The notes below the pieces were generated by a model that was given only the letters and a program-made list of their open reading frames with translations, did no database searches and had not been told where the DNA came from. Below are positions 5,051 through 5,172 of a stretch of DNA of 5,172 nucleotides, in pieces; position 1 is the first letter of the stretch, and each line of letters opens with the position of its first letter. Made by a program: the position numbers and the translations under genes. The stretch lies in the NCBI GenBank assembly GCA_023248665.1, contig JAHFEC010000087.1:1-5172 (forward strand). The letters are read 5' to 3'. The DNA comes from Microcaldota archaeon (GTDB lineage Archaea; Micrarchaeota; Micrarchaeia; Anstonellales; Anstonellaceae).

Positions 5051-5172
5051 TTAGGTGAAGTTGATGGCCGTGGTCTGGTTCTCGCCGACGCTGAAGTTTT
5101 CGATGGCGGGCTGGTAGCCGTCAGCCGTCAGGATGACGGAATAGGCGCCGATCGGGACATTGCTCGCACAGT
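5051..5172 (-). CDS. PEGA-repeat protein, C-terminal end of the upstream fragment
   Basis: Minus-strand codons from 5170 give 39 residues, including SNVPIGAYSVILTADGYQ and VGENQTTAINFT, then TAA at 5053-5051. This is the second half of a PEGA repeat in the same frame as the array that follows. The gene continues beyond the window. NYTL/NFSL-type strand ends are followed by linkers elsewhere in the array, so the stop lies at a repeat boundary. Either the upstream gene truly ends here, or the stop divides a once continuous protein. Confidence 0.7.
   Translation of the reverse strand, partial: CASNVPIGAYSVILTADGYQPAIENFSVGENQTTAINFT

Overview
The window looks archaeal. The evidence is a glycosyltransferase followed closely by a GH57-type N-terminus, a short NYN/PIN-like protein of an archaeal-type family, a P-loop ATPase with a C-terminal winged helix, a PEGA-repeat surface protein, and TATA-like boxes placed about 26 bases before two start codons (leaderless style). 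The lineage cannot be fixed from this window; a methanogen-like euryarchaeon or a DPANN/Altiarchaeota-type archaeon would both fit. Most genes are fairly GC-rich, but the 2934-3124 spacer is AT-rich and the ATPase gene looks less GC-rich than the glycosyltransferase gene.

All supported genes read on the minus strand, so the reading order is from right to left. 5172-3641: a PEGA-repeat array, interrupted by an in-frame TAA at 5053-5051. 3589-3125: a small NYN-domain protein. 3124-2934: an AT-rich spacer with two 50-base direct repeats carrying four operator-like palindromes. 2933-1701: an AAA/P-loop ATPase with winged helix and DUF4143-like tail. 1621-437: a GT-B glycosyltransferase (glycogen-synthase-like or GT4). 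406-1: the 5' end of a GH57 glycoside hydrolase, whose first twelve codons occur twice (371-406 and 96-131), separated by a GC-rich hairpin element at about 143-364.

The glycosyltransferase and GH57 gene are about 30 bases apart if the upstream GH57 start is counted, and they probably form an alpha-glucan synthesis/remodelling operon. The hairpin element sits exactly at the GH57 start. It leaves a complete copy of the start region downstream, creates a 92-codon leader frame that overlaps the downstream start as ATGA, and contains C/G homopolymer tracts in which one extra base could fuse the leader to the enzyme. The ATPase upstream region looks like an autoregulated promoter: a palindrome abuts the likely BRE/TATA. 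These two regions are the most unusual parts of the window.
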